DNA of 9,101 nt from Desulfobacterales bacterium (GTDB lineage: Bacteria; Desulfobacterota; Desulfobacteria; Desulfobacterales; Desulfobacteraceae). Every line of letters starts with the position of its first letter. The stretch's first letter is position 1. The notes beneath the pieces were generated by a model. That model saw nothing but the letters and a program-made list of their open reading frames with translations. It was not told the origin of the DNA and searched no databases. Location of the stretch: assembly GCA_022361095.1 (NCBI GenBank), contig JAKSBO010001088.1, positions 1 to 9,101 of the forward strand. Direction: 5' to 3'. Both the position numbers and the translations under genes were made by a program. Of the stretch, positions 6,735 through 9,101 are shown piece by piece.

Positions 6735-6958
6735 TTCATGCACCTCCGGGGATGATTAATGTATAAAAATAATGGTGAATCTCAATAACGATATATGTTT
6801 AAGTTTGATTTAAAGCCAATCTTAAAAAAGCTCTAAACTGTTCGACTGCCGGATTTTACGCTTCATTTACATTTGAATCTGCCATAATTTCGCAACAAAG
6901 TAAACCCCAACGTGAAGAATGTGGCGCCTCAGATAACGAGGCGGTATAATAAATTTAA
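6735..6958. other. Intergenic region between ispD and the binding-protein gene
   Basis: A 224-base AT-rich gap separates two same-strand genes. It holds one clear stem-loop (6925-6943) and the SD of the downstream gene at about 6743-6748. A leader TTGAGA with a weak TACATT 16 bases on lies near the gene start, but I do not regard it as a supported promoter. The gap suggests the binding-protein gene has its own promoter. No small gene is evident. Confidence 0.5.
6925..6943 (-). other. Stem-loop downstream of ispD
   Basis: CGCCTC (6925-6930) and GAGGCG (6938-6943) form a perfect 6-bp stem with a 7-base loop, starting 15 bases past the ispD stop. No T-tract follows on the minus strand, so it is not a classical intrinsic terminator. 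It could protect the 3' end of the transcript or assist Rho-dependent ending. Confidence 0.4.
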
Positions 6959-7726
6959 CTAAAAAAAAGAATCTGAGTGACCGGTTAATTCAGCTTCTTT
7001 TTTTGCTTGGATAATTATACTTGCGAAAATTAAATCCTGGGGAGAGGTGAGTTTTATATTAAACCGTGTACCGTTCACCATCGCCACCGGGATTTTCGCA
7101 TGTTCGCATATTGACGCTTCGTCCGTCCCTAAAAACCCGGTATTGCATGCGTGGGATACGGCCCCGACAATGAGATCCAGACGAAAAACCTGGGGCGTCT
7201 GGGCCCTAAACAATCCGTTTCGGTCAACGGTGCAACATATTTTGCCATCCTTATCCCCCTTTTTCACTGTGTCAACAATATCCAAAACCGGAATGCAGGC
7301 GCCGTTTTCCAAGACACTGTCAAGGCAACGGTCCACCAGATTTTTGCCCACAAACGGGCGTACACCATCATGAATCAGTACAAATGTTCTTTCAGGGTAC
7401 GCACAAATGTTCAGTGCTTTATTCAGCCCGTTCCCCACAGAATCCTGACGGGTCTTACCACCTTTGACAATATGCAATGGTGTGGAAAATGAAAATCTGT
7501 GCAGAAGATCATTACGGATAAAATCCAGGTCCTGTTCCGGCACCACAAGAACAATCTCATCCACCCGCCCATGTGAATCAAAGGCGAGAAGTGTGCGGAC
7601 AATGACCGGAATACCTTCAAGATCAATGAACTGTTTTTTAACAGCAGACTGCATGCGCAGGCCTTTTCCGCCCGCCACAACAACGGCAATGTTTTTAAAC
7701 GCCTTTTTATTTTCGGTGTCAGACAT
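6959..7726 (-). CDS. ispD: 2-C-methyl-D-erythritol 4-phosphate cytidylyltransferase
   Basis: This 255-aa protein is IspD, which couples MEP with CTP to form CDP-methylerythritol in the non-mevalonate isoprenoid pathway in the cytoplasm. The nucleotide-binding start AGGKGLRM (18-25) supplies Arg24, and VKKQF supplies Lys31, matching E. coli Arg20 and Lys27. HDGVRPF (119-125), DTVKKG (152-157), VDRNGLFRAQTPQVF (167-181), TDEASICEH (201-209) and NIKLTSPQDL (223-232, with Lys225 matching E. coli Lys213) follow in the family order. The usual AAG of the P-loop is AGG here. The C-terminal tail is somewhat longer than in E. coli IspD. The ATG is only 4 bases after the stop of the HPr-fusion gene and no SD is visible, so translational coupling to that gene is likely. 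No ispF is next to it in this window. Confidence 0.95.
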   Translation of the reverse strand: MSDTENKKAFKNIAVVVAGGKGLRMQSAVKKQFIDLEGIPVIVRTLLAFDSHGRVDEIVLVVPEQDLDFIRNDLLHRFSFSTPLHIVKGGKTRQDSVGNGLNKALNICAYPERTFVLIHDGVRPFVGKNLVDRCLDSVLENGACIPVLDIVDTVKKGDKDGKICCTVDRNGLFRAQTPQVFRLDLIVGAVSHACNTGFLGTDEASICEHAKIPVAMVNGTRFNIKLTSPQDLIFASIIIQAKKEAELTGHSDSFF

Positions 7727-7730
7727 AAAT

Positions 7731-9041
7731 TTAAATTAAATAATTCAATTCACCGGGCAAGGGAATGCCTTTGCCCATATGATCTTCACCGTAATTGACA
7801 CCGGCAAGAATTTTCAAATCATTCAACGCCCTGGAATCGCCCGTGAAGACGACCGTTTCAATCTCCTCTTTTTTTATTTTCCCCCCGGCCCACTGAATAT
7901 CGAGAACCGATGACGCATCAAACTGGTCTTTTCCCACATGAAGCTTTACTTCTCCGCCGTAATGCTGAACAATCTTTGCAACCAAAAGGCTTGGCCGGCT
8001 ATGAAACCCCCTGTCTTTGGGAATCCCCACCTCAACTGTCCCGGACTCCATATTCATATTTAAAACCTTTGTGGCAACCGCCTTGCCCGAGGATAAAAAA
8101 CGGCCCGCATAATAGAGGCAGTAATTCATGGCCCGATCCAAAACAGCATCCGGATCAATAAGATCGGAAAGAGAGAGACTGATATTTTTATAAACGTGCT
8201 TAAAGCCGGTATCATAGAGGTGGCGCTCATAAAAATGGAGCAACCGCCCCAGCACCTGCAAAATATGAAAAACGATGGAAAAATGACTGCGCAACTGGTT
8301 TAAAAGTTCAGCATCAGGCGACTGCAGCGTGGTAACGACATAGGAATCAAAAGATGATTGGATATTATGCACCCGCATCTCATAGCTTCTGATTGTCACC
8401 TCGTTGATCACATCTGGGACAAGCTTGTAAATCGTCTCAAGATCATAGCGTTCGTAGAATGTAAACTGTTCAAAATCCCGTATCAGTTCAAGAAACTGAC
8501 TTGCGATCCGTGTCAGATTTTTTTTCTGACTGCTTTGGGGCATGGCATCGTCAATATTATGTTCCAACTGGCCGGCTGTGGCAATGCCGGGAAAATAGTC
8601 CAGGTTATAGCCGGAATTCGGGATGGTGATATCAAGACGTTTTGCCTCCCTTAACGCAACGGGAGCCGCCTGATGAATGGCGCCCTGGAGGAACCTTAGC
8701 ATATCAAGCGCCTCCTGCTTAAAAGCACTGTGATTTTGATCCCCGAAATCATAAAAATCAAACCGGTCCAGGGTGTGGCGCTGGGAATAACAGGCAAGGG
8801 AAAGATGTCGAACCGCGGCTGATATTGCACGATAAAACACCCACTCCCTATTTTTTTTTGCACCATGAAAATCAAGAAAATCTTCCATGATGTGGGAGGT
8901 GATTATCAGTTTTGAGCACAGTTTTTTGGTGAAAAGATAACTGTCGTCATTCAATTTAATAATGAACAGAATACATTGAAGATATTCATATGAAAAGATA
9001 TTTGCCTTTTCCTTAAAGGATATGCCGCAGGTTTCATTCAT
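7731..9041 (-). CDS. HPr-domain protein with large uncharacterised helical N-terminal region
   Basis: This is a 436-aa protein without signal peptide. Residues about 335-425 read as an HPr phosphocarrier domain: GFHSRPSLLVAKIVQHYGG (345-363) matches the HPr active-site pattern GLHARP, with His347 as the expected phospho-acceptor. FDASSVLDI (374-382) aligns with the region of the regulatory Ser46, and Ser378 is in place. Residues 1-330 are mostly predicted helix (for example 174-190 and 247-275) and I recognise no family. HPr carries phosphate from enzyme I to sugar-specific enzyme II in the PTS; a fused form more likely serves regulation. It starts about 25 bases after the end of rnpB, and ispD follows after 4 bases. 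ATG 9041 has only a weak GAG upstream; a later Met52 lacks any SD. Function is inferred from the C-terminal domain alone. Confidence 0.8.
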   Translation of the reverse strand: MNETCGISFKEKANIFSYEYLQCILFIIKLNDDSYLFTKKLCSKLIITSHIMEDFLDFHGAKKNREWVFYRAISAAVRHLSLACYSQRHTLDRFDFYDFGDQNHSAFKQEALDMLRFLQGAIHQAAPVALREAKRLDITIPNSGYNLDYFPGIATAGQLEHNIDDAMPQSSQKKNLTRIASQFLELIRDFEQFTFYERYDLETIYKLVPDVINEVTIRSYEMRVHNIQSSFDSYVVTTLQSPDAELLNQLRSHFSIVFHILQVLGRLLHFYERHLYDTGFKHVYKNISLSLSDLIDPDAVLDRAMNYCLYYAGRFLSSGKAVATKVLNMNMESGTVEVGIPKDRGFHSRPSLLVAKIVQHYGGEVKLHVGKDQFDASSVLDIQWAGGKIKKEEIETVVFTGDSRALNDLKILAGVNYGEDHMGKGIPLPGELNYLI

Positions 9042-9067
9042 AACTGTTTACTCGATATTTAAAATTT

Positions 9068-9101
9068 CGGTCTGACCGGCCCGTAAGCCGAATTCTGTTA
9101 C
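9068..9101 (-). ncRNA. rnpB: RNase P RNA, 3' end (cut by window edge)
   Basis: Read on the minus strand, the window end begins GTAACAGAATTCGGCTTACG. This matches the conserved 3' region of bacterial RNase P RNA, in E. coli AACAGAACCCGGCTTAT, which forms the 3' strand of helix P4 in the catalytic core. Here UUCGG replaces CCCGG, which would require a matching change in the 5' strand outside the window. The following GGCCGGTCAGACC is probably the 3' strand of helix P1 and the mature end. The 3' boundary is approximate. The rest of the gene lies beyond the window. Confidence 0.8.

Noticed and set aside
6735..6743. An in-frame GTG at 6743 as start of the binding protein
   Set aside because: The GTG is part of the GGAGGTG ribosome site serving the ATG at 6734.
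6892..6908. A sigma-54-like GG...GC pair on the minus strand upstream of the binding-protein gene
   Set aside because: Eleven bases separate GG and GC instead of the required ten, and the flanking consensus is poor.
6925..6943. The stem-loop after ispD as an intrinsic terminator
   Set aside because: No T-tract follows the stem on the minus strand, so it is listed only as a stem-loop.

Overview
This window of moderate base composition has tightly packed genes on both strands. The protein style and gene order suggest a Gram-negative anaerobe of the Desulfobacterota, something like the Desulfobacteraceae. That placement is an inference from how the proteins read, not a measured result. Three regions can be separated.

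Region 1 (about 1-4007, minus strand) is the stress and starvation module prkA - yeaH (DUF444) - spoVR, in the order of E. coli yeaG-yeaH plus ycgB. PrkA is an AAA+-type protein, YeaH is a von Willebrand A (VWA) domain protein, and SpoVR is cut by the window start. A near-consensus sigma-70 promoter (TTGACA, 17 bases, TATATT) lies about 200 bases upstream of prkA. The long leader ends in a 7-bp hairpin that abuts the prkA Shine-Dalgarno (SD). A 99-base element bounded by 17-base imperfect inverted repeats, which can fold into a three-way junction, begins at the prkA stop codon and fills most of the prkA-yeaH gap.

Region 2 (about 4100-5740, plus strand) holds one divergent gene with an unusual architecture. 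It has a MerR-like N-terminal helix-turn-helix (HTH), a coiled coil, a long acidic disordered region with ten copies of a (D/E/N/T)-x-D-D-L-x-x-L-(V/I/L) motif, and a C-terminal segment resembling the HTH at the end of serine recombinases. It shares its upstream region with the prkA operon and is the best candidate here for an undescribed regulator or scaffold.

Region 3 (about 5765-9101, minus strand) reads, in transcription order: the 3' end of RNase P RNA (rnpB, cut by the window end); a 436-aa protein with an HPr-like domain fused behind about 330 residues of unrecognised helical sequence; ispD of the MEP isoprenoid pathway, 4 bases downstream; and, after a 224-base gap, a NrtA/CmpA/SsuA-type ligand-binding protein that has no signal peptide, with a probable terminator after it. 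The binding protein has no permease or ATPase partner in view and may be a cytoplasmic sensor.

No tRNA, CRISPR array, insertion sequence transposase or phage gene was seen.
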